Assembly (NCBI GenBank): GCA_020627785.1
Contig: JAHDGF010000001.1
Coordinates: forward strand, 137,056 to 201,055
Direction: 5' to 3'
DNA length: 64,000 nt
From: Saprospiraceae bacterium
GTDB taxonomy: Bacteria; Bacteroidota; Bacteroidia; Chitinophagales; Saprospiraceae
Shown: in pieces, positions 1-8,668 of the stretch
Layout: the number at the start of each line of letters is the position of its first letter
How positions within the stretch are numbered: position 1 is the first letter of the stretch
The notes under the pieces: generated by a model
What the model was told of the DNA's origin: nothing
What the model saw: the letters and a program-made list of their open reading frames with translations, nothing else
Database searches by the model: none
Translations under genes and position numbers: made by a program

Positions 1-660
1 GAATTAGGTTTTGCTGCGAGAGGAACTTACGTCCCAGAATTTGAAGCAGTAGCATATCAATTAGAGGTGGATGAAATATGTGAGCCTGTTGAAACAGAAT
101 TTGGATTTCACATCATTCAAATGCAAGAACGTCGAGGTAATAAAATTAAACTTCGCCACATATTGATTAAGCCTGAAATTATAGATGAAGATTTAGAATT
201 AGCTGTTGCAAATTTAGATTCACTGAAAATGAAGCTGGATTCAAGCGAAATTACCTGGGAAAAAGCAGTAAAAGAGTATTCTTTAGAAGCCGCTCAGAGT
301 TATAATAACGGAGGAAGATTACAAAACCCAAATACGGGTAAGACTATCTTTCAAACATCTGAATTACCTTTTGAAATTTATATTGCGATAGAAGAAATGG
401 AAATTGGAGAGATATCTGAACCAATGGAATTTCAAAATGCCAGAGGAGAAACAAACTTTAGAATCATACAATTACAATCTAGAACCAAACCACATAAAGT
501 AAGTTTAGAAGAAGACTATTCTAAAATTCAGGAATATGCTAGGGAAAATAAGAAAAACACCTATTTCCTTAATTGGGTCAGCGAAAAATTAGGTGAAACC
601 TATATTTTCGTAGATAAGACTTACTTAGATTGTGATAATGTCAACAGATTCTTAAAATAG
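1..660 (+). CDS. Parvulin-type peptidyl-prolyl isomerase, 5' end missing
   Basis: The reading frame is open from the first base of the window, so the gene begins upstream; the internal GTG at 67 is not the real start. The visible 219 residues contain the end of one parvulin domain (EFGFHIIQ near residue 40) and a following segment that starts KLRHILIKPE, the usual opening of a second parvulin domain, with a GG..Q element and FRIIQLQSR at its end. This is the SurA/PpiC layout: a periplasmic foldase acting on outer-membrane or secreted proteins. The signal peptide and N-terminal chaperone part are outside the window, so the exact subfamily cannot be given. Confidence 0.8.
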   Translation, partial: ELGFAARGTYVPEFEAVAYQLEVDEICEPVETEFGFHIIQMQERRGNKIKLRHILIKPEIIDEDLELAVANLDSLKMKLDSSEITWEKAVKEYSLEAAQSYNNGGRLQNPNTGKTIFQTSELPFEIYIAIEEMEIGEISEPMEFQNARGETNFRIIQLQSRTKPHKVSLEEDYSKIQEYARENKKNTYFLNWVSEKLGETYIFVDKTYLDCDNVNRFLK

Positions 661-663
661 GAG

Positions 664-702
664 AAAAAAAAAGACCGGCTCGAACCCCCCGATGAACCGG
701 TC
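664..702 (-). terminator. Strong intrinsic terminator on the minus strand
   Basis: Read on the minus strand, a 9-bp stem (GACCGGTTC pairing with GAGCCGGTC, one G-U) with a 12-base G-rich loop is followed by nine T. On the plus strand there is no T run after the stem, so it is oriented to end a minus-strand transcript. No minus-strand protein gene lies upstream of it. Confidence 0.7.
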
Positions 703-850
703 TGAAAGAAGAACTTAATCACTTAAGTACTCTCCTTCTGTAATCTGAACAATGCATAAGGAGCGAATACCTTGCCAATTTTTGAGTTTTTATATTCAAA
801 AAAGGGTAAACTTGATCCAGTTGATAATTTAGATATATAATCAATTGATT
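664..850 (-). ncRNA. Candidate small RNA ending at the 664-702 terminator
   Basis: The gap between the foldase gene and the cytochrome gene (661-953) has no credible protein gene on either strand, yet holds a well-formed minus-strand terminator. The simplest reading is a short minus-strand RNA. The 5' end is a guess; no clear TAnnTTTG box fixes it. A 12-codon minus-strand frame ending at about 720 is too short to judge. Candidates include 6S RNA or a lineage-specific RNA, but I recognise no conserved core. Confidence 0.3.
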
Positions 851-953
851 AATAGGTACTTGTGGTTAGATTCGTTCATAGTATTGTAGTATGTTTGCGT
901 ATATTTTTGTTGGTTGAACCCGATCTCTCAAAAACTTAGTTGATTAGTACCAA

Positions 954-2363
954 ATGAAAAATTCAATTCTTTTTTCAATTCTTCTTTTACTCATTTTAGT
1001 CGCATGCGAGGATGAAATCTCTTCTACTATGGGTGAGGAAGCACAGATTAATATTGATTCCAGTAAACTATACCCAATGCAGCCATCTATACAAAGAGAA
1101 GGAAGTGCTGAAGTTGGCTGGAATACGTTGATAAATGGAGATTACATAGGATCAGGAATTCCGATTGATATTTTTAAAACCGCATTCCCAACGGCAGAAA
1201 ATACATGGAATCGAACCGGACTTAATGAGGGAATACCGCATGACTTTAATGCCTTTAATGCTGAAAATGGAGTAGCAGTTGTTGCTCCGAATTGTTTCCA
1301 ATGTCACTCTTCAACTTTGAATGGAGAATTAATACCTGGCCTTGGAAACATCACCTCTGACTTTACAGTCGATCAGTCAGGCATAAACTTAGTACTCGAT
1401 CAATTGGTATCTGCTACTTACACCCAAAATTCACCTGAGTGGGAAGCATATTTTCCTTTCTCACAAGCCACAGCAGTTACGGCTCCTCAATTGCAAACAA
1501 GTACAGTAGGAGTAAATCCTGCAGATAAGCTTGCTGCTGTACTCGGAGCACATCGCAATCCCGAAACTTTAGAATGGATCGATCAAGATTTATTAGACAT
1601 CCCCGAAGAAGTAGTACCTACAGATGTTCCTCCGTGGTGGATACTAAAGAAAAAGAATCGAATGTTCTATACGGCGGTCGGGCAGGGAGATTTTGCTAGG
1701 ATAAGTATGGCCTCATCCTTGTTGGCCATTCAAGATACTGTGCAAGCAAGAAAAATAGATAATAGTTTTGCCGATGTAATAGCTTACATCAACTCGCTTG
1801 AAGCGCCTATTTACCCAGAAGAAATTAATCAACTTTTAGCGGAAGAGGGAAAGGCACTTTTTTTGAATAATTGCGCTAGCTGTCATGGAACCTATGGTGA
1901 TACGGAAACATACCCAAACCTACTGGTTGATATTTCTGAGATAAAAACGGATCCCGCACTTATTGAAGCTAATTTCGGATACACAAGATTTACAGACTGG
2001 TATAATGAGTCATGGTTTGCGCAAGAACCGCATGCAGCACGATTGCAACCTGAGCCAGGTTATATAGCTCCACCATTAGATGGAATATGGGCAACCGCGC
2101 CATATTTACACAATGGTTCAGTGCCAGATATGGAAACCTTATTGAATAGTGAATCACGGCCACTTATCTGGAGAAGAGTAGGTAACACTAGTAATTATAA
2201 CTATCAAAATCTTGGCTGGGAATATGAATCTTTAACCAGCAAAGAGGATAAATTCAGTTACGATACCCAGCTTCCTGGCTATGGAAATCAGGGCCATTAT
2301 TTTGGAGATCATTTAAATGAATCTCAACGAGATGCTCTGATTGAATACATGAAGACCTTATAA
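954..2363 (+). CDS. Di-heme c-type cytochrome lipoprotein (cytochrome c peroxidase-like)
   Basis: The 469-residue product starts with a lipoprotein signal ending in LILVAC, with the lipidated Cys at residue 18. It has two haem c attachment motifs: CFQCH at 114-118 and CASCH at 307-311. The segment APPLDGIWATAPYLHNGSVP and the C-terminal GHYFGDHLNESQRDALIEY are features I associate with the di-heme peroxidase/RoxA-like class, where a late segment surrounds the second haem. It is probably anchored in a membrane facing the periplasm or the cell surface and handles electrons for an oxidase or peroxidase reaction; substrate unknown. It stands alone, 177 bases before htpG. Confidence 0.75.
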   Translation: MKNSILFSILLLLILVACEDEISSTMGEEAQINIDSSKLYPMQPSIQREGSAEVGWNTLINGDYIGSGIPIDIFKTAFPTAENTWNRTGLNEGIPHDFNAFNAENGVAVVAPNCFQCHSSTLNGELIPGLGNITSDFTVDQSGINLVLDQLVSATYTQNSPEWEAYFPFSQATAVTAPQLQTSTVGVNPADKLAAVLGAHRNPETLEWIDQDLLDIPEEVVPTDVPPWWILKKKNRMFYTAVGQGDFARISMASSLLAIQDTVQARKIDNSFADVIAYINSLEAPIYPEEINQLLAEEGKALFLNNCASCHGTYGDTETYPNLLVDISEIKTDPALIEANFGYTRFTDWYNESWFAQEPHAARLQPEPGYIAPPLDGIWATAPYLHNGSVPDMETLLNSESRPLIWRRVGNTSNYNYQNLGWEYESLTSKEDKFSYDTQLPGYGNQGHYFGDHLNESQRDALIEYMKTL

Positions 2364-2376
2364 TTTTAAGATTCTC

Positions 2377-2398
2377 TCATTTGCGCTTACGCAAATGA
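2377..2398. repeat. 22-bp perfect inverted repeat containing a TTGCGNAAGCG site
   Basis: Nine-base arms TCATTTGCG and CGCAAATGA flank CTTA, 13 bases after the cytochrome stop codon. No T run follows, so it is a poor terminator. On the minus strand 2384-2394 reads TTGCGTAAGCG, one of nine copies of a motif that recurs through the window (see findings). Confidence 0.7.
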
Positions 2399-2476
2399 AT
2401 ATTACCTCCTTAAAAGAGGGTCATATCGTCACAATAATTGGACAATTTTACAAGCTACATTTAATGCATAGTCAAT

Positions 2477-2509
2477 TTGTCATTAAATTTTGGCTTGGAA
2501 TTACTTTTG
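2477..2509 (+). promoter_or_regulatory. Probable htpG promoter
   Basis: TTG at 2477-2479 and TACTTTTG at 2502-2509 match the Bacteroidota -33 TTG and -7 TAnnTTTG consensus with a 22-base spacer, inside the reported 17-23 range. The ATG of htpG is 31 bases further on. Confidence 0.5.
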
Positions 2510-2539
2510 ATAAACTAAAGCAAACAGAAAATAGAAACT

Positions 2540-4405
2540 ATGCAAAAAGGAGCCATTAATGTACAGGCTGAGAATATTTTCCCGATCATAAAAAAGTTCT
2601 TATACAGTGATCAAGAAATATTCCTAAGAGAACTCATTGCGAATGCAATGGATGCGAGTAGTAAACTACGTACACTTTCCTCCAAAGGTGATTTTAAAGG
2701 AGAACTTGGAGATTTGACCATTGATATCATTCTTGATAAAGACAATAAAACCTTGACCATCGAAGATCGAGGAATCGGAATGACAGAAGCGGAAGTAGAA
2801 AAGTATCTGAATCAAGTTGCTTTTTCTTCAGCAGAAGATTTTTTAAAGAAGTATAAAGACGATGCCAATATTATCGGTCATTTTGGATTGGGATTCTATT
2901 CGGCATTTATGGTTGCTGATAAAGTAGAAGTCATTACTAAATCGTACAAAAAAAGTAAAGCAGTTAAGTGGACTTGTGAGGGTGATCCAGAATATGTCAT
3001 TGATTCAGCAAAGAAGAAGGAAAGAGGAACACAGATAATCCTACACATCAGTGAAGATAGCACTGAGTTCTTGGAGCAAAACAGAATCCAAGGTCTACTT
3101 GATAAATATGCTAAATTCTTACCTACGCCTATACGATTTGGACAGAAAACGGAATATTACTCAGAAGGTGAAGGTGAAGAAAGAACTCAGAAAACAAGAG
3201 AGGTTGATAACATTGTTAATAATACCAAGCCACTTTGGAAAAAGAAACCAGCTGGTATTAAAGATGAAGACTATAAGGCCTTCTACAAAGAGCTTTACCC
3301 AATGGCGGAAGACCCAATGTTTTGGATTCACCTAAACATTGAGTTTCCATTCAATCTGACAGGAGTTTTATATTTCCCTAAACTTGGAAACAACTTAGAA
3401 ATTCAAAAGAATAAAATTCAATTGTATTCTAATCAGGTCTACGTTACGGATGATGTAAAAGAAATAGTTCCTGAATTTTTATTGTTGTTACATGGTGTCA
3501 TTGATTCTCCGGACATTCCTCTGAATGTTTCTAGATCATACCTACAGAGTGACTCCAATGTGAGAAAAATCACTTCTTACATCACTAAAAAGGTTGCTGA
3601 AAAACTAAAACGTTTATATAAAAAGGACACCGAAGGATTCAAAACTAAATGGAACGACATTGGAGTATTTGTAAAGTACGGAATGCTCTCAGAAGAGAAG
3701 TTCTACGATAAAGCTAAAGATTTTGCTCTTTTCAAAAATACCAGCGACGAGTTCTACTTAATTGATGAGTATCTAGAAAAAATATCTGAGAAACAAACTG
3801 ACAAGAGTGACAAACGAATCATTTTATATACCAATGATCCAAAAGCTCACTTTAGCTACATCCAATCAGCAAAGGCTAAGAAATATGATGTACTTGTTTT
3901 TGATCATGTAATAGATAACCACTTCATTCAACAATTAGAATCAAAATTAGAAAATGTATCTTTTGTTAGAGTCGATTCTGATACCGTTGATAAATTGATT
4001 GAGAAAAAATCAAAGATCAAATCCGTTTTAAATGAAGATCAGACAGCCAAGGTGAAAGGAATATTCACTAATGTCATTGGAGAAGAAAGTGCCATTAAAG
4101 TGGAAATGAGACCACTTTCCAAAAAGGAACATCCTGTAATGATTACCAAACCTGAATTCTTAAGAAGAATGCAAGAGATGCAAGCATTACAAGGAGGAGG
4201 TATGGGAATGTTTCCAGAGACTTATCAGGTAATCGTTAATAGTAACCATGAGTTGGTTTCTGAACGATTATTGAAAATGAGAAATGCGGATAAAAAAGAA
4301 GAATTTGCCAATTACCTAATCATGCTTGCTAAGCTTAATCAGAATATGCTAACTGGTGAAGAGATGTCTGATTTTATTCAAAAGAGCATCGAGTTTATGA
4401 AATAG
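2540..4405 (+). CDS. htpG: Molecular chaperone HtpG (Hsp90)
   Basis: ATP-dependent cytosolic chaperone of the GHKL superfamily; 621 residues, the normal bacterial Hsp90 length. The N-terminal ATPase motifs are intact: ELIANAMDAS with catalytic Glu31 and Asn35, DRGIGMT near 76-82, and GHFGLGFYSAF. The middle domain carries the NVSRSYLQSD segment including the conserved Arg that contacts the ATP gamma phosphate in Hsp90. The C-terminal dimerisation domain is present and ends without a eukaryotic MEEVD tail. It is a single-gene unit with its own promoter and a good terminator. No heat-shock operator such as CIRCE is visible upstream. Confidence 0.97.
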   Translation: MQKGAINVQAENIFPIIKKFLYSDQEIFLRELIANAMDASSKLRTLSSKGDFKGELGDLTIDIILDKDNKTLTIEDRGIGMTEAEVEKYLNQVAFSSAEDFLKKYKDDANIIGHFGLGFYSAFMVADKVEVITKSYKKSKAVKWTCEGDPEYVIDSAKKKERGTQIILHISEDSTEFLEQNRIQGLLDKYAKFLPTPIRFGQKTEYYSEGEGEERTQKTREVDNIVNNTKPLWKKKPAGIKDEDYKAFYKELYPMAEDPMFWIHLNIEFPFNLTGVLYFPKLGNNLEIQKNKIQLYSNQVYVTDDVKEIVPEFLLLLHGVIDSPDIPLNVSRSYLQSDSNVRKITSYITKKVAEKLKRLYKKDTEGFKTKWNDIGVFVKYGMLSEEKFYDKAKDFALFKNTSDEFYLIDEYLEKISEKQTDKSDKRIILYTNDPKAHFSYIQSAKAKKYDVLVFDHVIDNHFIQQLESKLENVSFVRVDSDTVDKLIEKKSKIKSVLNEDQTAKVKGIFTNVIGEESAIKVEMRPLSKKEHPVMITKPEFLRRMQEMQALQGGGMGMFPETYQVIVNSNHELVSERLLKMRNADKKEEFANYLIMLAKLNQNMLTGEEMSDFIQKSIEFMK

Positions 4406-4426
4406 ATGAAGCAATAATATTTCAAT

Positions 4427-4457
4427 GGGGTTCATCAGTTTTGGTGAACCCTTTTTT
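4427..4457 (+). terminator. Terminator of htpG
   Basis: GGGTTCA and TGAACCC form a stem around a 10-base loop and are followed by six T. The last T overlaps the stop codon of the convergent MOSC gene. Confidence 0.85.
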
Positions 4458-5253
4458 ATTGCCCTGGAGTATCTGTTATAAGTAAATCTCCAACCCTAAT
4501 TTTACCTTCCGTTATACATACCGCATTCATTCCAAAATATATTTTATTTTCCTTCTGACGATAAGTAGCTAAGGTTTTTAATGGTTCCTTACTTCGTTCT
4601 CCGGTTTTTTGATCTATGGTTGTTACTTGACATCGAGCACAAGGTTTGATCATTCTAAAATTAGTCTTTCCAAAAGAAAGATAATCCATCGTGTCTTCAA
4701 CATGTTCTTCCTTCGTCTCTATAATTATATTGGCTCTAAACCGATCAATGTTATAACTTAAATTCATTTTTTCATTCAGATAATCCATACTCCCAGTCCC
4801 AAGAATAAGATATGGATATCCGTCAGCAAAACTCACCTCAGTCGATGTTGGGGATTTCATGAGCGCTTTCTGACGAAAATTACCTTCATCCATATATACC
4901 AAATGACAATCCTTACCCAATTGCTCAGAAAACCAATGGTCTATCCTAGGATTACTTAGAAATGCTTGGAATTCATGTTCCCAAACTGTTACGTTCTTAA
5001 GTTCTGTTTGTTCTTTAAGTAAAGGAATGGTGATTTCATTTTGGCCATAGGTTACAGTAAGCTTATTGTCTTGTATCTTAGTTTCAAACAAAGCAAGCTG
5101 CGAATTTTCTCTCTGGGAAATAAATTTGCCGGAAGGCCCAACAAGCATGAATCTTCTATCATGCTCCAAGCCCTTTTCATAAGCCATACATTCTGTCATA
5201 GAGATACCAGATAATCCTTTAATTGGATATATGACAATGTCTTTTATTTTCAT
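4456..5253 (-). CDS. MOSC domain protein, YcbX-like
   Basis: The 265-residue product opens with the MOSC N-terminal beta-barrel signature (YPIKGLSG, then GLEHDRRFMLV and FISQRE) and ends with a MOSC domain containing PCARCQVTTIDQKTG, whose Cys is the sulfur-carrying residue in the family. Relatives bind molybdenum cofactor, and E. coli YcbX reduces N-hydroxylated compounds. Its start codon overlaps the stop of the upstream methyltransferase (ATGA), so the two are translationally coupled. An electron-transfer ferredoxin domain, found fused in some YcbX proteins, is absent, so any reductase partner lies elsewhere. Function in this organism is inferred from family only. Confidence 0.85.
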   Translation of the reverse strand: MKIKDIVIYPIKGLSGISMTECMAYEKGLEHDRRFMLVGPSGKFISQRENSQLALFETKIQDNKLTVTYGQNEITIPLLKEQTELKNVTVWEHEFQAFLSNPRIDHWFSEQLGKDCHLVYMDEGNFRQKALMKSPTSTEVSFADGYPYLILGTGSMDYLNEKMNLSYNIDRFRANIIIETKEEHVEDTMDYLSFGKTNFRMIKPCARCQVTTIDQKTGERSKEPLKTLATYRQKENKIYFGMNAVCITEGKIRVGDLLITDTPGQ

Positions 5254-5993
5254 GCTTTTGTAAATCTTAAATCAGATGAACTCGGAAGAATCTTCTTAAT
5301 TAACGGAACGGTATTTAACAAAGTAAAGTATAATTTCATCACAAGTGAATCTGTAGTCTGTGAAGAATGATCGTAATGATTTTCAAATTTCAATCCAATG
5401 TTTTCTGAAATCTTTTTCAATTCAGAAGGGATTAAAACATCTTCAGGGACCTCAGGGCGTTGACCATTAACATATTTAAGATGCAATGGATAAAACAATT
5501 TGGAACAAGTAGGTTCGTAGAAGAAGATGCATTGTCCACCTTTCGTAAGAACTCTTTTAACTTCTGATAAAGTTTTTTCTATCTCCACGAAATGATGTGC
5601 CGCGGCATAACAAAAAATAAAATCAAAAGAATCATCTGGAAAGGGTAGCTGATAACTTTTACAGGCAACAGCCTTATCGATTTTTATTTGATATACTTTT
5701 TCCCAGTATGGGATTGATTCTATAGCGTAAGGACTAATATCAGTAACAATGCATGAAGCTTGCGGGAAAATAAATTTTTTCATAAGACAGGAAGCCCAGC
5801 CTTGGCCTGCACCTAACTCCAGAATATTTTTGGGATTGGTTTTTCTTAAATCATGTTTATTAATCTTCTTCAATAAAATTTCTGCTTGTCTATTTTTATT
5901 GATGAAGTTTTCAACCGTGAAGACAGATGGATTTTCAGAAGCACTATTCTTCCAAAACTCTATTTCAATTTTTTCTTTCTCTTGAAGTTCCAT
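5250..5993 (-). CDS. Class I SAM-dependent methyltransferase
   Basis: The 247-residue protein has motif I ILELGAGQGWASC for S-adenosylmethionine binding, an acidic residue at the end of strand 2 (VTDISP), motif FDFIFCYAAAHH and the EVKRVLTKGGQ segment, the Methyltransf_11/25 pattern. The HH after strand 4 and the ending LKFENHYDHSS do not identify a substrate. It is the first gene of a two-gene unit with the MOSC protein, sharing four bases with it. A link to molybdenum cofactor chemistry is possible by context but not shown. Confidence 0.8.
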   Translation of the reverse strand: MELQEKEKIEIEFWKNSASENPSVFTVENFINKNRQAEILLKKINKHDLRKTNPKNILELGAGQGWASCLMKKFIFPQASCIVTDISPYAIESIPYWEKVYQIKIDKAVACKSYQLPFPDDSFDFIFCYAAAHHFVEIEKTLSEVKRVLTKGGQCIFFYEPTCSKLFYPLHLKYVNGQRPEVPEDVLIPSELKKISENIGLKFENHYDHSSQTTDSLVMKLYFTLLNTVPLIKKILPSSSDLRFTKA

Positions 5994-6085
5994 CCAAATT
6001 TTTGTGCGTTAAGATTACATCAAATGTATGAAGGTTAAGTTTATAATTTTTCTTTGGGTAAAAAGAATTATTTACTTAAGACTTT

Positions 6086-6093
6086 TATATTTG
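6086..6093 (+). promoter_or_regulatory. Possible -7 box of the DUF2853 gene
   Basis: TATATTTG fits TAnnTTTG and lies 33 bases before the ATG. I could not find a TTG at proper spacing upstream, so this is a partial match. Confidence 0.35.
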
Positions 6094-6126
6094 AGATAAT
6101 TATTAACCACTAATCAATACAACCAC

Positions 6127-6465
6127 ATGAGTAAGTTTGATGATTGCATTGCAACCTATGAAAAAGAGTTTGCAAAACTAAAAGTAAAAGTAGACTCTAA
6201 ATTATTAAAAGCAGTTGCTAAAGGTTGCGGCCCATCTCTATACAGAGCAGATGCATCTAAAGTTTCTTCAAGTGATCCAGAAGAGTTAGGTAGAGTTAGG
6301 AAAAATTTCTTAATCAAGAAATTAGGTTTGAAGGATACACCTAAGTTAGACGAAGGCATAAAGGCAGTTGTTGCTACCTTAGGTGCAAAAAACAAGAATA
6401 AGTACAGAGCAATGTTCTATTACTTACTTGTAAAGCATTTTAGAAAAGGAAGTCTTTATAAATAA
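6127..6465 (+). CDS. DUF2853 family protein
   Basis: A 112-residue small, lysine-rich, probably cytosolic helical protein. The pattern KGCGPSLYRADASKVSSSDPEEL, split by FLIKKLGL and the C-terminal KNKYRAMFYYLLVKHF, matches the DUF2853 family as I know it, which is common in Bacteroidota and Proteobacteria and has no assigned function. It has no signal peptide or membrane segment. A TATATTTG -7-like box lies at 6086-6093 and a clean terminator follows, so it is a monocistronic gene, probably well expressed. Confidence 0.85.
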   Translation: MSKFDDCIATYEKEFAKLKVKVDSKLLKAVAKGCGPSLYRADASKVSSSDPEELGRVRKNFLIKKLGLKDTPKLDEGIKAVVATLGAKNKNKYRAMFYYLLVKHFRKGSLYK

Positions 6466-6488
6466 GACTTTATGAGAAAAAAGGAATG

Positions 6489-6516
6489 GGCTCTGAAGAA
6501 ATTCGGAGCCTTTTTT
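6489..6516 (+). terminator. Terminator of the DUF2853 gene
   Basis: A 9-bp stem (GGCTCTGAA with TTCGGAGCC, one G-U) closes a GAAA tetraloop and is followed by six T. The 270 bases from here to folC hold nothing else that I can recognise. Confidence 0.9.
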
Positions 6517-6786
6517 ATTTTGCTGTTTCTAGCTGAGTTAAATAGGTAACCAGTAAAACAAAACATGCGATAGAAAAAATGATCATAATGATTGATTTTA
6601 TGTAAATGGGATAATTGGAAGTTTTGGTAAACAAGTAGTATCAATAATAATACCATGCTTACAATCTTAAATTAATAAATTTCATATATAAATGCAAGAC
6701 AAATAAGCAGATCATTGATTTTTTTTATAAAATTGTCCTAACGAGTATTTAAAACCCTAGCCAACACAGTTTGTACCTCATTAATA

Positions 6787-8076
6787 GTGAAGAAGTCCCT
6801 TACCTATCCTGCTGCCATTAATTTTCTCTACCATAGTCTGCCCATGTTTCAGAGACAGGGCCAGAAGGCATTTAAAAAAGATCTTACCAATATTAGGAAA
6901 CTTTGTAAGCTTCTAAATAACCCCCAAGACGAGATTAAAACAATTCATATAGCTGGAACCAATGGTAAAGGCACAACAGCTCATATTATTGCTGCTCTGT
7001 TAGAAAGTAGTGGTTTAAAAGTTGGACTATATACCTCACCCCACTATAAAGATTTTAGAGAACGTATCAAGATCAATGGTTCCTTTATTCCGAAGCGGTA
7101 TGTGAGCACTTTCGTGCAAATGTATCAGAATGATATTAAAGATAAATTCTCAAAACAGCCTTCATTTTTTGAGTTGACAGTCGCCATGGCATTTAAGGCT
7201 TTCAAAGATCAAAAAGTTGATGTTGCAGTTATCGAAACAGGATTGGGAGGCAGATTGGATTCTACCAACATAATTAATCCGCTTCTTTCAATAATTACCA
7301 ACATCAGTTTTGATCATCAGTCAATTTTAGGAAATACCCTAATTAAAATTGCTGGAGAAAAGGCTGGGATAATAAAAAAGCAGACGCCAGTTGTCATTGG
7401 TGAGTATCAAGAAATGATTGAAAAGACTTTTCGAAAAAGAGCAAAGCAAACTGAATCCGAATTGTACTATTCCCAAGATCTTGTAAAAATAAAGGATGGT
7501 AAATCTGGTTTTGAATTTAAATTGGGGAAAGGGAAGTGGATTAAAAATACATGGAATTTCAATACAGAATTCCAAAAGAAGAATTTTCAAACAAGCATTG
7601 CAGCCTTACAATTACTCAAGAATAAAAAATTGCTTTCGGTTGATCTGGCCGGTGTAGTAAAATTGCCGAAGCTTTTAAACGGTTGGAATTATATTGGTAG
7701 AATGCAAAGGATTGGTTTACGGCCTGAAATCTTAGTGGATAGTGCACACAATGAAGCGGGCATGAAAGAGTGGGTCAAAACCATTGCAGATAAAAAATAT
7801 AAAAGTTTACATATCATTGTTGGTTTTGTAAAGGATAAGGATTCTTCCTTGGTCTTGTCCTACCTTCCGCAAGAAGCCGATTATTACTTTGTACATGCCA
7901 AAATTCCACGTGCCCTGTCAGCAAAAGAGGTAAAAGCAGAAGCAGCTGCTTATAACCTGGAAGGTAAGGCGTATACGAGTGTACGGCGTGGTTTAGCAGC
8001 TGCTAAGCGAAAGGCTCATCCCAAAGACTTAATCTGCGTCGTAGGCAGTATTTTCGTTGTTGCAGAGGTTCTTTAA
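6787..8076 (+). CDS. folC: Dihydrofolate synthase / folylpolyglutamate synthase
   Basis: FolC adds glutamate to dihydropteroate and to reduced folates in the cytosol, using ATP. The 429-residue protein has the P-loop HIAGTNGKGTTAH near residue 58-70, the Mur-ligase-family GLYTSPH and FRERI segments, IETGLGGRLDSTNI, SFDHQSILG and the C-terminal DSAHN motif with the domain-closing GSIFVVAEVL. The start is GTG at 6787; the typical N-terminal element YPAAINFLYHSLPMFQRQG follows at once, which supports it. It is 24 bases before ubiX on the same strand and probably shares its transcript. Confidence 0.95.
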   Translation: MKKSLTYPAAINFLYHSLPMFQRQGQKAFKKDLTNIRKLCKLLNNPQDEIKTIHIAGTNGKGTTAHIIAALLESSGLKVGLYTSPHYKDFRERIKINGSFIPKRYVSTFVQMYQNDIKDKFSKQPSFFELTVAMAFKAFKDQKVDVAVIETGLGGRLDSTNIINPLLSIITNISFDHQSILGNTLIKIAGEKAGIIKKQTPVVIGEYQEMIEKTFRKRAKQTESELYYSQDLVKIKDGKSGFEFKLGKGKWIKNTWNFNTEFQKKNFQTSIAALQLLKNKKLLSVDLAGVVKLPKLLNGWNYIGRMQRIGLRPEILVDSAHNEAGMKEWVKTIADKKYKSLHIIVGFVKDKDSSLVLSYLPQEADYYFVHAKIPRALSAKEVKAEAAAYNLEGKAYTSVRRGLAAAKRKAHPKDLICVVGSIFVVAEVL

Positions 8077-8100
8077 ACCAAAGTCAATTTAATCTGTTAT

Positions 8101-8667
8101 ATGACTGTGTCTGAAAAGAAGAAAATAGTAATAGCCATCGCAGGCTCCAGTGGTTCCATTTATGCCAAAAGGTTAATGGACAAACTTTCAGTTGTGGAAA
8201 ACCTTGAAGTTGGAGTTATCATGAGTGATAATGCCATCATAAATTGGGAATTAGAAATCGGTCCTTTTAAACCATCTGATATACCGTTTAAAATTTATGG
8301 TAAGAAAGATTTTTTCGCACCTTTTGCTTCTGGGTCTGCAGGTTATAAATACATGGTCGTAATACCATGTTCAATGGGAGTTCTAGGACGTATGGCGCAT
8401 GGCTTATCTAGTGATTTAATGACGCGAGCTGCAGATGTGATTTTAAAGGAAAACCGTAAATTAATTCTCGTGCCTCGAGAAACTCCGTTTAATCTCATTC
8501 ACATTGAAAATATGAAACTCCTTTCTCTTGCCGGAGCAACAATCTTACCCGCTAACCCATCTTTCTATTCTAAGCCAAAAACAATTGAGGAAGTTGTTGA
8601 CACGGTAGTAGATAGAATCATAGATCACTTAGATTTAAACCTGCCGTCTTATCGATGGGGGGAGTAG
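8101..8667 (+). CDS. ubiX: Flavin prenyltransferase UbiX
   Basis: UbiX makes prenylated FMN, the cofactor of UbiD-type decarboxylases. The 188-residue length is normal. Visible family elements are the FMN-binding IAGSSGSIYAKRL at the N-terminus, VIPCSMGVLGRMAHGLSSDL, and VPRETPFNLIHIENM with the conserved Arg-Glu used for the prenyl phosphate. No ubiD-like gene is in the window. The stop codon is one base from the stop of the convergent priA gene, leaving no room for a terminator. Confidence 0.93.
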   Translation: MTVSEKKKIVIAIAGSSGSIYAKRLMDKLSVVENLEVGVIMSDNAIINWELEIGPFKPSDIPFKIYGKKDFFAPFASGSAGYKYMVVIPCSMGVLGRMAHGLSSDLMTRAADVILKENRKLILVPRETPFNLIHIENMKLLSLAGATILPANPSFYSKPKTIEEVVDTVVDRIIDHLDLNLPSYRWGE

Positions 8668-8668
8668 C

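Noticed and set aside
673-702. A tRNA T-arm (GGTTCGAG on the minus strand)
   Set aside because: No acceptor, D-arm or anticodon fold surrounds it; the pairing is that of a terminator stem.
6456-6656. A 66-residue minus-strand frame with hydrophobic start
   Set aside because: Covers the DUF2853 terminator, has no ribosome-binding site and no family features.
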